DNA from: Rhodococcus sp. WMMA185
Lineage (GTDB): Bacteria > Actinomycetota > Actinomycetes > Mycobacteriales > Mycobacteriaceae
Reading direction: 5' to 3'
Length of the DNA stretch: 64,000 nucleotides
NCBI RefSeq assembly: GCF_001767395.1
Contig: NZ_CP017014.1
Coordinates: 1,488,001-1,552,000, forward strand
Part shown: positions 31,547 to 40,128 of the stretch, in pieces
Numbering within the stretch: position 1 is the first letter of the stretch
Layout of the letters: every line of letters begins with the position of its first letter
Program-made: the position numbers and the translations under genes
The notes under the pieces: generated by a model
The model's input: only the letters and a program-made list of their open reading frames with translations
The model's database searches: none
What the model was told of the DNA's origin: nothing

Positions 31547-31732
31547 TTCCGACACCCGGCTTCCTCGAACCAGAACTACCGCGAGGTGTGGACGGTAGCC
31601 GGGAGGACGGATTTCTGCCCCTACTGCGGAGTCAGTGTTGGGCAGTGCCGGAAACAAGAAAGACGCTTCCGGCGCAGTAGTCTGAACCGCGAATCAGAAC
31701 CGTCCTTCGCAGATTCTTCCCGAGGAGAACCC

Positions 31733-32875
31733 GTGGCCGTCGATCGCCTGCTGCCCACCGACGAAGCCCGTGACCTGATCGCGCTGACGCGGGACGTCGC
31801 CGACAAGGTCCTCACGCCGATCGTCGACGAACACGAGAAGACCGAGAAATACCCCGACGGCGTCTTCGCCACGCTCGGAGAGGCGGGGCTGCTCAGCCTG
31901 CCCTACCCGGAGGAGTGGGGTGGCGGTGGACAGCCGTACGAGGTGTACCTTCAGGTGCTCGAGGAGCTCGCAGCCCGTTGGGCGGCTGTCGCCGTGGCAG
32001 TCAGCGTGCACAGCCTCGCCTGCCACCCGCTGATGGTGTTCGGCACCGACGAGCAGAAACAGCGATGGCTGCCGGACATGCTCGGCGGCAACACCATCGG
32101 CGCCTACAGTCTCTCCGAGCCGCAAGCGGGTTCAGATGCCGCCGCGTTGTCGTGCAAGGCCGCGCCGACTGACGGCGGATACGTCGTGAACGGGGCCAAG
32201 GCGTGGATCACCCACGGCGGCATCGCGGACTTCTACAACCTCTTCGCGCGTACCAGCGAGGGCTCGAAGGGTATCTCCTGCTTCCTCGTACCGGGGGACA
32301 CGAAGGGACTGACCTTCGGCAAGCCCGAGGAGAAGATGGGTCTGCACGCCGTTCCCACCACCTCGGCGCACTACGACGACGCATTTGTTCCCGCGGAACG
32401 GCGCATCGGCGCCGAGGGGCAGGGCCTGCAGATCGCGTTCAGTGCACTCGACTCCGGACGTCTGGGCGTCGCCGCGGTCGCGGTCGGGCTGGCGCAGGCC
32501 GCCCTCGACGAGGCTGTCGCCTACGCGCGCGAGCGCACCGCATTCGGGAAGAAGATCATCGATCACCAAGGCCTGGGCTTTCTGCTCGCCGACATGGCCG
32601 CTGCGGTCGATTCAGCACGCGCGACCTACCTCGACGCAGCGCGCCGCCGCGACGCCGGCCAGCCGTACTCCCGAAATGCGTCCATAGCGAAGTTGGTGGC
32701 AACCGATGCCGCGATGAAGGTCACGACGGACGCCGTCCAGGTCTTGGGCGGCTACGGCTATACCCGGGACTTCCGCGTCGAGCGGTACATGCGCGAAGCG
32801 AAGATCACCCAGATCTTCGAGGGAACCAACCAGATTCAGCGCCTGGTCATAAGCCGCTCCCTGGCCGCCGACTGA
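31733..32875 (+). CDS. Acyl-CoA dehydrogenase
   Basis: 380 residues from GTG 31733, with GAGGAG upstream; the frame is open to 31586 but those residues are not family-like. Full acyl-CoA dehydrogenase with the FAD-binding AYSLSEPQAGSDAAAL, the C-terminal GGYGYTRDFRVERYMREAKITQIFEGTNQIQ and the Glu base within IFEGTN. It oxidises an acyl-CoA to the enoyl form and could act downstream of alkane-derived acids; substrate not evident. 31547-31732 before it holds no recognisable gene. Confidence 0.93.
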   Translation: MAVDRLLPTDEARDLIALTRDVADKVLTPIVDEHEKTEKYPDGVFATLGEAGLLSLPYPEEWGGGGQPYEVYLQVLEELAARWAAVAVAVSVHSLACHPLMVFGTDEQKQRWLPDMLGGNTIGAYSLSEPQAGSDAAALSCKAAPTDGGYVVNGAKAWITHGGIADFYNLFARTSEGSKGISCFLVPGDTKGLTFGKPEEKMGLHAVPTTSAHYDDAFVPAERRIGAEGQGLQIAFSALDSGRLGVAAVAVGLAQAALDEAVAYARERTAFGKKIIDHQGLGFLLADMAAAVDSARATYLDAARRRDAGQPYSRNASIAKLVATDAAMKVTTDAVQVLGGYGYTRDFRVERYMREAKITQIFEGTNQIQRLVISRSLAAD

Positions 32876-32879
32876 TCAG

Positions 32880-33058
32880 AAGGCCGACGGGAACGCCGAA
32901 GAACTGGACGGTCGCGAAACTGTCCGACTTTCACGCCATCCTCGACCCGAATGAGGAATGGGAGCAGACTGTCTAGCGCAACAACTCCGCGATGGTGAAC
33001 CAGGTGGAGCTGTGCCCGAGCAACGTCATGCTCGCACGGGCCTACGACGAATGGTCAC
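32880..33058 (+). pseudogene. Fragment of a second prmC (propane monooxygenase small subunit)
   Basis: Translation gives NWTVAKLSDFHAILDPNEEW, then EQTV-stop-RNNSAMVNQVELCPSN and ARAYDEW, matching the central part of PrmC ([48 protein letters not shown]). The intact Tyr codon has become TAG at 32974-32976. Only about 57 codons remain. The nucleotides are very similar to 23896-24070. It lies directly before the second alcohol dehydrogenase gene, so both are probably what is left of a duplicated prm segment. Confidence 0.88.
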
Positions 33059-33085
33059 CGATATCAGGACCATGAGGAGAGCGCT

Positions 33086-34111
33086 ATGAAAGCAGTGCAG
33101 GTCGTGGGATACGACACGAAGTTACAGCTCACCGAAGTGCCCGAGCCCCAGATCGAGGGTCCACTCGATGTCATCGTCCGGGTCGGGGGCGCGGGAGTCT
33201 GCCGCACCGACATCCACATTCTCGAAGGCATTTGGAAAGAAAGGACCGGCGTGCAGTTGCCATTCACGATCGGCCATGAGAATGCCGGTTGGGTGCATGC
33301 CGTCGGTGACGCCGTGACCAACGTCGAAGTGGGTGACAAGGTCATCCTGCATCCGTCCATGACCTGCGGGCTGTGCCGCGCCTGCCGATCCGGCGACGAC
33401 ATGCACTGCCTCGACAACAGTTTCCCTGGAATGAACATCGACGGCGGCTATGCCGAGTTCCTGCGTAGTAGCGCGCGAAGTGTGGTCCGAATCGATGATG
33501 CGCTCGCCCCCGCCGATGTTGCCGGGCTCGCCGATGCCGGGCTGACCGCCTATCACGCGGCGGCGAAGGTGGCGAAGACGACCAGGCCCGGTGACGTGTG
33601 CGTGGTCATCGGTGCGGGCGGCCTCGGTCACATCGGTGTCCAAGTGCTCGCGGCGATCTCGGGTGTCACCATAGTTGCGATCGACTGCATCCCGTCGGCG
33701 GTCGACTTGGCCGTGAGTATGGGTGCCGACCACGGCATCGTCGCGGACGGCACCCATGTCCAGCAGGTGCTGGAGTTGACCGGCGGGCATGGCGCCGAGG
33801 CTGTGATCGACTTCGTCGGCGAGGGCAGCGCAACTCGGGAGGGGGTCGCGATGCTCCGTCGTGCCGGCAACTACTACGTAGTCGGCTACGGCGGAGTCCT
33901 CGACGTCCCGACCATCGACATCGTATACACGGAACTGAACTTCATCGGAAGTCTCACCGGCTCCTACAACGATCTGCAGGACCTCATGACCCTGTCCTCC
34001 CAGGGCAAGGTGACCCTCCGCACGACCGAGTACCCGCTCGAGGACTTTCAGCGCGCACTCGACGATCTCGGCGCCGGGCGGGTACGCGGCCGGGCGATTC
34101 TCGTCCCCTAG
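33086..34111 (+). CDS. Zinc-dependent alcohol dehydrogenase, second copy
   Basis: 341 residues, the same length as the prm-operon enzyme at 26963-27988 and very similar throughout. Zinc ligands Cys39, His64 and structural Cys94, 97, 100 and 108 are kept, with the cofactor motif VVIGAGGLGHIGVQ. GAGGAGAGC precedes ATG 33086. It follows a prmC remnant, so it probably came from duplication of prm DNA and then kept its function. It may serve a different alcohol. Confidence 0.95.
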   Translation: MKAVQVVGYDTKLQLTEVPEPQIEGPLDVIVRVGGAGVCRTDIHILEGIWKERTGVQLPFTIGHENAGWVHAVGDAVTNVEVGDKVILHPSMTCGLCRACRSGDDMHCLDNSFPGMNIDGGYAEFLRSSARSVVRIDDALAPADVAGLADAGLTAYHAAAKVAKTTRPGDVCVVIGAGGLGHIGVQVLAAISGVTIVAIDCIPSAVDLAVSMGADHGIVADGTHVQQVLELTGGHGAEAVIDFVGEGSATREGVAMLRRAGNYYVVGYGGVLDVPTIDIVYTELNFIGSLTGSYNDLQDLMTLSSQGKVTLRTTEYPLEDFQRALDDLGAGRVRGRAILVP

Positions 34112-34147
34112 GACGCGGCAGCTTCGCGCCGGATCCCGTCCGGGCGA

Positions 34148-35515
34148 TCAGCGGGCCGGTCTGGCTGCGGGAGCCTTCTGCGATGCGGTGGTCACCTTGC
34201 CGGCGATGATGGCGTTGACCTCTGCTTTTTGCTTGGGACCCCAGGTTTCGCGGGTGTTCAGGGCACCGACAAGGCCTATGACGCCCACCAGGACGTACAG
34301 CGAGGCTCCGCCCGCCCATCCGAATACCGATGCCAGGAGGACGGCCAGGAAGGGTGCGAATCCAGAGATGGATGCTGCGACCTGGTACCCGATGGACGCT
34401 CCGGAGGTTCGGGTGTTGGTCCTGAACAACTCGGCGAACCAGGCGCCCTGTGTGCCGGTGAAGACCGCGTGGATGATGCCGATTCCGATGACGAAGACGA
34501 GGACGATCACGAACGGGTTCCCCGTGTTGCTCAGCATGAACATCGGGAAGCCGAAGGCGATGACGGCGATCGTGCCGCCGAGATACATTTTGCGCCTTCC
34601 GATTCGGTCGGTCAGTGCTCCGGCCAGCAAGGTCACGGGTATGGCGATGAGGCTCGCGACGACGATGCCCGTGAGGCCGATCGTCTCGTCGTTGCCGTTG
34701 TTCTGTGTGATGTAGGAGAGCAGGAAGGTGGCCGTGACGTAGTAGGCGCAGCTTTCGACGACGCGCAGCGAGATCACCCGCGCGATGTTGCGCCAGTCGT
34801 CCCGAATGACGGTCGTCAGCGGGTTGTCGACGATCGCGCCGGATTCCTTGGTGTCTTCGAATTCGGGGGATTCCTCGAGCTTCATTCGAACCACGAGGCC
34901 GACCACGATCAGCACCGCACTGGCAAGGAACGGCAGCCGCCACGCCCAGTCGGTCTGAAGGGAGGCCGACAGCAGGAAGGCGGCGTTCGCCAAGGTGATG
35001 CCCAGGGGGTTGCCCGCCTGCGGGATCGCGGCGAAACGGCCGCGCTTCTTCCAGGGTGCGTGTTCGAAGGTCATCATGACGGCGCCGCCCCATTCCGCGC
35101 CGAATGCCAGGCCTTGGATCATGCGGATGGTGACCAGCAGTATGGGAGCGAGGATTCCGACGGTCTCGTATGTGGGGAGGAATCCGATGAGGACGGTGGC
35201 GATGCCCATGGTCAGAAGTGCCCCGACGAGCACGGGCTTGCGGCCGTATTTGTCGGCGAGGTATCCGCCGATTGCCCCGCCTAGAGGTCTCATGACGAAG
35301 CCGACGGCAAGAGTGGCGAAGGACAGCAGGGTGCCGACCAGGGGGTCTGTACTGGGAAAGAAGACATCGCCGAAGTAGAGGGCCGCGGCCGTACCGTAAG
35401 CCACGAAGTCGTAGTTCTCCACACACGTTCCGGCGGCCGACGCCATCGCTGTCTTGATTTTGGTCGGCGACCCGTGGGCAGCCTGTCGCTGCAGATCGGT
35501 GACTTCGGGGGCCAT
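34148..35515 (-). CDS. MFS transporter, metabolite:proton symporter (MHS) family
   Basis: 455 residues with about 12 membrane helices. The MHS subfamily motifs are present: TCVENYDFVAYGTAAALYFGDVFFP at the N-terminus, RPLGGAIGGYLADKYGRKPVL in loop 2-3 and GAEWGGAVMM in helix 5. It is the last gene of the lacI-rbsK-rpiB unit, so a pentose or related polyol/sugar is the likely cargo, although many MHS proteins carry organic acids. Confidence 0.9.
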   Translation of the reverse strand: MAPEVTDLQRQAAHGSPTKIKTAMASAAGTCVENYDFVAYGTAAALYFGDVFFPSTDPLVGTLLSFATLAVGFVMRPLGGAIGGYLADKYGRKPVLVGALLTMGIATVLIGFLPTYETVGILAPILLVTIRMIQGLAFGAEWGGAVMMTFEHAPWKKRGRFAAIPQAGNPLGITLANAAFLLSASLQTDWAWRLPFLASAVLIVVGLVVRMKLEESPEFEDTKESGAIVDNPLTTVIRDDWRNIARVISLRVVESCAYYVTATFLLSYITQNNGNDETIGLTGIVVASLIAIPVTLLAGALTDRIGRRKMYLGGTIAVIAFGFPMFMLSNTGNPFVIVLVFVIGIGIIHAVFTGTQGAWFAELFRTNTRTSGASIGYQVAASISGFAPFLAVLLASVFGWAGGASLYVLVGVIGLVGALNTRETWGPKQKAEVNAIIAGKVTTASQKAPAARPAR

Positions 35516-35532
35516 GCTCGAATCTCTCCCTA

Positions 35533-35574
35533 GATATTCACGTGCGGATATTCATGTGCGGATATTTCTGTGTG
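35533..35574. repeat. Three tandem 14-bp repeats before the MFS gene
   Basis: Units GATATTCACGTGCG, GATATTCATGTGCG and GATATTTCTGTGTG follow each other without gaps, 18 bp upstream of the MFS start. A 14-bp period on one face pattern suggests a regulator-binding array or a leader element in the 105-bp rpiB-MFS gap. Confidence 0.7.
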
Positions 35575-35620
35575 GTCCTCGGCGCGCGGTCGGGGGACCG
35601 GTAGGTGATGTTGGGTCCGT

Positions 35621-36091
35621 TCAGATCTCGCCCGAGAGTTCCCGAGCCCCTTCGAGTTCCATTTCCCGGAGCTTCTGAACTCGTCTGATCGTGTCTTCGT
35701 CGTTGTCGAACTTCGCGTCGAGGAAGGATTGGAGGACTTCCCTGGCCGTGGCCTGGCCGACGAGCCAAGCGCCCATGGCGATCACGTTCGCATCGTCGTG
35801 TTCGACGCTCTGGTGGGCGGAGTAGACGTCGTGACCGAGCGCGCAGCGGATGCCCGGAATCTTGTTGGCGGCCATGACGGCCCCGACTCCGGTCCCACAG
35901 ACGAGCACGGCACGATCCGCATCACCGGACTTGACGAGCTCGCAGGTGGCCCGGGTGACGTCCGGGAAGTCGACCGGCCTCTCACTGGGTGCTCCGCGGT
36001 CTATGACTTCGTGGCCGAGTTCTTCCAGAACGGTCCGGACGAAGGTCTTCAGTGGGAAGCCGGCGTGGTCGTTGCCGAGTGCGATCTTCAT
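35621..36091 (-). CDS. RpiB/LacAB-type sugar-phosphate isomerase
   Basis: 156 residues: GNDHAG at 6-11, the catalytic Cys65 in VCGTGVG, and HDVYSAHQSVEHDDAN at 87-102, all RpiB/LacA/LacB-family features. It would interconvert ribose-5-phosphate and ribulose-5-phosphate, or a related aldose/ketose phosphate such as a tetrulose phosphate. It overlaps rbsK by ATGA and works after the kinase in the pathway. Confidence 0.92.
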   Translation of the reverse strand: MKIALGNDHAGFPLKTFVRTVLEELGHEVIDRGAPSERPVDFPDVTRATCELVKSGDADRAVLVCGTGVGAVMAANKIPGIRCALGHDVYSAHQSVEHDDANVIAMGAWLVGQATAREVLQSFLDAKFDNDEDTIRRVQKLREMELEGARELSGEI

Positions 36092-37029
36092 GAATTTCCT
36101 TGGGACGCTGGGGTGGACGGGGAATGGGTCATCTGGAGAACTTCTTCGCGGTGTGGAATCGATTCCATGGCGCCGCTACGGGTGACGGTCAGTGCCGAGG
36201 CCCGAGTGGCAAGCTTCATCGCCGCAACCAGATCACCCGGATCGGCCAGCAGTGATGCGGCCAGATAGCCGACGAACGTGTCACCGGCGGCGGTGGTGTC
36301 TTCGGCGATCACGGTGCAGGCCGGCACGTGGACGAGGTTGCCGTCGACGACCGTATACGACCCCCCGTCGCCGGCGGTGTACACGATGGTGGGGCCGAGC
36401 ACGCCCGGCAGCAAGCGGACGAGGTCTCGGTTGTCGGTGGCGGGGGTTCCGGTCAGAACGGCCAGGAGCGAGATTTCCCTCTCGTTGACGACCAGAAGAT
36501 CGACGTCGTCGAACAGTCCGTCTATATGTCGAGGCGACGGCGCCGCGTTCATGACGACGAACAGTCCACGGGACTTGGCGCTTCGGGCTGCGTGCCGGAC
36601 CAGCTCGGCCGGGATTTCCAGCTGCAAGACGAGGATGTCTCCCTCTCGGGCCTCGTCTATGTCCACGTCCTCTGGCGTCAGGTTGGCATTCGCTCCGGGG
36701 CTGACGAGGATCTGGTTCTGTCCCATGTCATCGACCGCGATGACCGCTGTCCCAGTGGGAGTCTCGTCCACGACCCGAATGTTCCGGCAGTCGACGCCTG
36801 CGTCGGACAGGACCTCGAGTATCCGCCGCCCATGACCGTCATCGCCCACCGCACCGGTGAATGCCACACTCGCTCCGGCGCGGGCCGCGGCGACGGCCTG
36901 GTTTCCGCCCTTGCCGCCGGGCCGGTAGACCGCGTCCGATGCCCGCACGGTCTCTCCCCCTCTGGGAAGGGCGCGAACGCGGATGGTCTGGTCGATATTG
37001 AGGCTTCCGACCACGAAAATCGTGCTCAC
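36088..37029 (-). CDS. rbsK: Ribokinase-like sugar kinase
   Basis: 313-residue PfkB-family kinase. The N-terminal GSLNIDQTIRV, the ribose-binding GGKGGNQAVAAARAG and the catalytic DTTAAGDTFVG are visible; the usual GAGD is AAGD here. It phosphorylates ribose (or a related sugar) at C5. It overlaps both the repressor gene and the isomerase gene by ATGA. An exact copy of the operon operator lies inside its 3' end, encoding MESIP. Confidence 0.92.
   Translation of the reverse strand: MSTIFVVGSLNIDQTIRVRALPRGGETVRASDAVYRPGGKGGNQAVAAARAGASVAFTGAVGDDGHGRRILEVLSDAGVDCRNIRVVDETPTGTAVIAVDDMGQNQILVSPGANANLTPEDVDIDEAREGDILVLQLEIPAELVRHAARSAKSRGLFVVMNAAPSPRHIDGLFDDVDLLVVNEREISLLAVLTGTPATDNRDLVRLLPGVLGPTIVYTAGDGGSYTVVDGNLVHVPACTVIAEDTTAAGDTFVGYLAASLLADPGDLVAAMKLATRASALTVTRSGAMESIPHREEVLQMTHSPSTPASQGNS
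36154..36167. promoter_or_regulatory. LacI-type operator copy inside rbsK
   Basis: TGGAATCGATTCCA, a perfect palindrome identical to the two promoter copies at 38067-38094. It lies within rbsK, 63 bp before the rpiB-like start. It could act as an auxiliary operator for looping or as a roadblock. Confidence 0.7.
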
Positions 37030-38048
37030 AGGACCTGCCTTTTCGGTGGGGTTTCGGTCGACGCTCTGACGATCAGTTCGCTGGGGAGAACCACGGATTC
37101 GGGTCGGTGTCCGTCGATCACATCGAGAAGCAACTTCACGGCGGTGCGGCCCATTGTTTCCACGTCATGGGCGATGACGGTCAGCGGCGTGTCGAGCAAG
37201 GGAAACCACTCGAGATCGTCGAAGGCAACGAGAGCCAGGTCTGAGCCGATGTGGACGCCTTCGTGCTGGAGGGTCGACAGTGCACCCACAGCCATCGGGC
37301 TGTCGGCGGCCAACAGCGCCGTCGGCCGCTGGGGGAGCGCCAGCAAGTGCCGGGCACCCGCCGCGCCGCTGGCGGATTGGAAGTCGCCGACAAATGTCAG
37401 GTCGGGATCGTCGCTCAGGCCGAAGTCGCGTGCCGCCCGGGAGAAGGACCGCAGCCGGGCGCGTCCGGTGGACGTGGTCTCGGGGCCGGCGATGTAGCCG
37501 ACGCGCTTGTGGCCCAGACCGGCGAGGTGCTCGACCGCCTGCCGGATACCGGAGTCGCTGTCGCTGGTCACGCTCGGTATGTCGATTCCGTCGACCGTCC
37601 GGTCGACGAATACGGTGGGTATGCCTCTTTCGAGTACCGCCTTCAGGCTGGGACTCCCCTCGCCCTGCGGTGCGGCGACGACCCCGGCCACGCGTTGGGA
37701 AATGAACGTGTCGAGATAGCGATCCTGCTGTTCGATGCTCTCGTTCGCGTTCCCGAGCAGGGTGACCAGGCCGTTGCTCAGTGCCGCCTGTTCAGCGGCA
37801 TGAGCGAGATCGGCGAAGAACGGGTTGCGGACATCGGAGACCAACAGTCCTACGACGTTCGTGCGGGTCGAGCGCAGCGCACGAGCCTGAGCGTTGGGGC
37901 GATAACCCAGCCTGGCGGCGGCAGCCACCACCTTCGCTGTGGCCTCGTGCGATGTTGCCGGGTTGCCCGAGAGCACCCGTGAGGCAGTCGCCGGCGACAC
38001 ACCGGCCATTGCTGCCACGTCCTTGATCGTGATGATCGGACCCGTCAA
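37026..38048 (-). CDS. LacI-family repressor of the pentose operon
   Basis: 340 residues from TTG 38048, chosen because GGGAGA lies just upstream and the helix-turn-helix begins at once (TIKDVAAMAGVSPATASRVLSG). A longer frame to 38126 runs through the operator. The ribose-type periplasmic-binding fold follows (NVVGLLVSDVRNPFFADLAHAAEQAA ... DLALVAFDDLEWFPLLDTPLT). It heads the operon with rbsK, rpiB-like and MFS genes and has tandem palindromes in its own promoter, so it is autoregulated and likely responds to the operon sugar. Confidence 0.93.
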   Translation of the reverse strand: MTGPIITIKDVAAMAGVSPATASRVLSGNPATSHEATAKVVAAAARLGYRPNAQARALRSTRTNVVGLLVSDVRNPFFADLAHAAEQAALSNGLVTLLGNANESIEQQDRYLDTFISQRVAGVVAAPQGEGSPSLKAVLERGIPTVFVDRTVDGIDIPSVTSDSDSGIRQAVEHLAGLGHKRVGYIAGPETTSTGRARLRSFSRAARDFGLSDDPDLTFVGDFQSASGAAGARHLLALPQRPTALLAADSPMAVGALSTLQHEGVHIGSDLALVAFDDLEWFPLLDTPLTVIAHDVETMGRTAVKLLLDVIDGHRPESVVLPSELIVRASTETPPKRQVL

Positions 38049-38066
38049 GGTTTCTCCCTCGTCCTG

Positions 38067-38094
38067 TGGAATCGATTCCATGGAATCGATTCCA
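38067..38094. promoter_or_regulatory. Tandem LacI-type operators upstream of the pentose operon
   Basis: Two adjoining exact copies of TGGAATCGATTCCA, at 38067-38080 and 38081-38094, starting 19 bp upstream of the repressor start codon. The central CG palindrome is the LacI/PurR-family signature. Confidence 0.85.
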
Positions 38095-38227
38095 TGCAGT
38101 ATCCGACAGGAAAACCTATGCGTCAATGGTCGAGCGGGCGGCGCCTGTGCCCAGAAAAGAACTCGAGCGGTCCCCGGCGCGTCGCGGAGTGCGCCGGGGC
38201 CCGCTCGACGAGCCTTGGTTCGTTCGG

Positions 38228-39022
38228 TCAGCCGACTACAGCGGTCTCGATCTGCACCGGGATGTTCGGCGCTCCGCCGCCCGCCGACATGGAGCCGTCG
38301 TCGCCGCCGGCGGCGACCTGCTCGATGGTGGCGAGGCCCTCGTCCGAGATCGATCCGAAGACCGTGTAGGTGGGCGGAAGCACCGAATCGGCGTAGACGA
38401 GGAAGAACTGGCTACCGTTGCTGCCTGGGGTGCCGCTGTTGGCCATTGCCACGGTGCCGCGCGGGTAGACCACTGGCTGCGACAGTTCGGGGGAGCCCTG
38501 CGTGAAAACGGTCTCGGGGTATTCGGTGTCGAAGCCGTAGCCGGGGCCCCCGGTGCCGGTCCCGGTCGGGTCGCCGCACTGCAGGACCTCGAGGCCTTGG
38601 GAGGTCACGAGCCGGTGGCACGGTGTGTCGTCGAAGTACCCCTGCTCGGCCAGGCTGACGAAGCTGTTGACGGTGCAGGGGGCCTCGGCGCGGTCGAGGG
38701 TGAGGCCGATCGGACCGGCGCTCGTCGTGAGGTCGACGGGGACCGTGCCCTCCGTGGACACACCCGAGGTGGGCGGCGGTGTGACGTCCCTGGCGGCGGC
38801 CCGACCCTCGGGGTACGTGCAGTCCACCGTCGCCGCCACTGGGGCCGGAACGGGTGGAAGAGGCGCGAACCGGGACAGATCCAGCGGCGCCGCCGCCGCC
38901 GTAGTAGTGGTGGTTTCGGGCGCCTCGGACGTGGGCGTCGGCGAGCCCTCGTTCGAGTTCGAACACGCGGCTAGAACGACCGCAAGGCTCACGCCTGCGA
39001 CGAGAATTGGGGTGCGTTTCAT
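38228..39022 (-). CDS. Peptidyl-prolyl cis-trans isomerase (cyclophilin type), lipoprotein
   Basis: 264 residues from ATG 39022. The signal MKRTPILVAGVSLAVVLAACS ends in a lipobox, giving Cys at about 20. A Ser/Thr/Pro linker leads to a cyclophilin domain (VNSFVSLAEQGYFDDTPCHRLV, GTVAMANSGTPGSNGSQFFLVYADS). The family Arg (CHRLV) and Gln (SQFFLV) are present. It probably helps fold exported proteins. A paralogue with a membrane anchor lies just upstream (39061-39933). Confidence 0.92.
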   Translation of the reverse strand: MKRTPILVAGVSLAVVLAACSNSNEGSPTPTSEAPETTTTTAAAAPLDLSRFAPLPPVPAPVAATVDCTYPEGRAAARDVTPPPTSGVSTEGTVPVDLTTSAGPIGLTLDRAEAPCTVNSFVSLAEQGYFDDTPCHRLVTSQGLEVLQCGDPTGTGTGGPGYGFDTEYPETVFTQGSPELSQPVVYPRGTVAMANSGTPGSNGSQFFLVYADSVLPPTYTVFGSISDEGLATIEQVAAGGDDGSMSAGGGAPNIPVQIETAVVG

Positions 39023-39060
39023 CACTCCATCCTCACACGCCACTTCACCCCATGCTCAGT

Positions 39061-39933
39061 TCAGTCCATTCGGACGGACGTGATGTCGATCGGAAGGTTG
39101 GGCGCGCCGCCACCTGCTGCCATCGATCCGTCGTCGCCGGCTGCCGCGACCTTCTCGATGGTTTCGAGGCCGGTCTCGTCGATGGTCCCGAACACCGTGT
39201 ACTGCGGGGGCAGTTGGGAATCCTCGTAGACGAGGAAGAACTGGCTGCCGTTGCTGTCGGGCTGGCCGCTGTTGGCCATTGCGATCGTGCCGCGCGGGTA
39301 TGTCACCGGAATCTGCGCCGACGGGTCTCCCACGGAGTACTGGTCGGTGGGGAACTCGTTGGCGAAGCCGTATCCAGGCCCGCCGGTGCCGGTCCCTGTG
39401 GGGTCACCGCACTGCAGCACCTTCAGTCCCTCGGAGGTCACGAGCCGGTGGCACGGGGTGTTGTCGAAGTAGCCCTGGCTCGCCAGGGACAAGAAGTTGT
39501 TGACCGTGCACGGCGATTCGGCGTTGTCGAGCGTCAGGCCGATGTTGCCCTGGGTCGTCTCCATGCTCACGCTGACGGTGCTTACCGTCGTGTCGATGTC
39601 GTCGGTGCGCGGCGGTTCCACCGGCTTCGCCGGCTCCTGGCCGTCGGGGGTGTACGTGCACGACACGAACTGGGGAAGCGGCTCGGCCCGGCCGATGGGC
39701 ATCACGCCGGGAGTGTGGTCCGAGGTCGTCTCGGCCGCCGAGGCGTCGTTGGTGCTGTCGTTTTCCCTGGTCAGTGTGACGACGACTGCTATCGCTCCCA
39801 CGAGGACCACGACCCCCAGCGCAGAAGCGGCGATGGTCAGTTGCTTACGCTTGCGCGCCCGAGCGGCACGGCGCTCGAGTTGGCGCTCAAGTTTTCTCTT
39901 GGCTGCTTCGCGGCGTTGCTCGTTGCTCGGCAC
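39061..39933 (-). CDS. Peptidyl-prolyl cis-trans isomerase (cyclophilin type), membrane-anchored
   Basis: 290 residues with a basic N-terminus, one membrane helix (LTIAASALGVVVLVGAIAVVVTL) and a cyclophilin domain (VNNFLSLASQGYFDNTPCHRLV, GTIAMANSGQPDSNGSQFFLVYEDS). It is the positional counterpart of M. tuberculosis ppiB (Rv2582), next to the MBL-fold gene and hisS. The 38 bp to the next isomerase gene suggests a tandem duplication in one operon. Confidence 0.93.
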   Translation of the reverse strand: MPSNEQRREAAKRKLERQLERRAARARKRKQLTIAASALGVVVLVGAIAVVVTLTRENDSTNDASAAETTSDHTPGVMPIGRAEPLPQFVSCTYTPDGQEPAKPVEPPRTDDIDTTVSTVSVSMETTQGNIGLTLDNAESPCTVNNFLSLASQGYFDNTPCHRLVTSEGLKVLQCGDPTGTGTGGPGYGFANEFPTDQYSVGDPSAQIPVTYPRGTIAMANSGQPDSNGSQFFLVYEDSQLPPQYTVFGTIDETGLETIEKVAAAGDDGSMAAGGGAPNLPIDITSVRMD

Positions 39934-39997
39934 TGAGGTGGTCCTCCCGAAATCGGTCTGTCTGGCAGTCGGTCGACATTGCGGTAGGTCGGTGGGC

Positions 39998-40017
39998 GGT
40001 AGGTCGGGGGACCTACC
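39998..40017. promoter_or_regulatory. Hairpin between divergent isomerase and hydrolase genes
   Basis: GGTAGGTC-GGGG-GACCTACC, a perfect 8-bp stem with a four-base loop. A second copy of GCGGTAGGTCGG lies just left (39981-39992), so the site has direct as well as inverted repeats. It sits in the 195-bp divergent promoter region. Confidence 0.45.
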
Positions 40018-40128
40018 CCCCGGTACGCACGACCTTCAGATTCTGCCATCCGAACCTGAGAACATCCGCGTCGGGCGACGGCTTAGTCTGTATCCACCGC
40101 AATAACCACTCGAACAGGAGCGTCACGC

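Noticed and set aside
31586..31732. N-terminal extension of the acyl-CoA dehydrogenase containing CPYCG
   Set aside because: A good ribosome site precedes GTG 31733 where the family homology starts; the extension is not seen in the family.
33984..35426. 480-codon minus-strand frame
   Set aside because: Overlaps the MFS gene in another frame; Arg/Pro/His-rich shadow translation.
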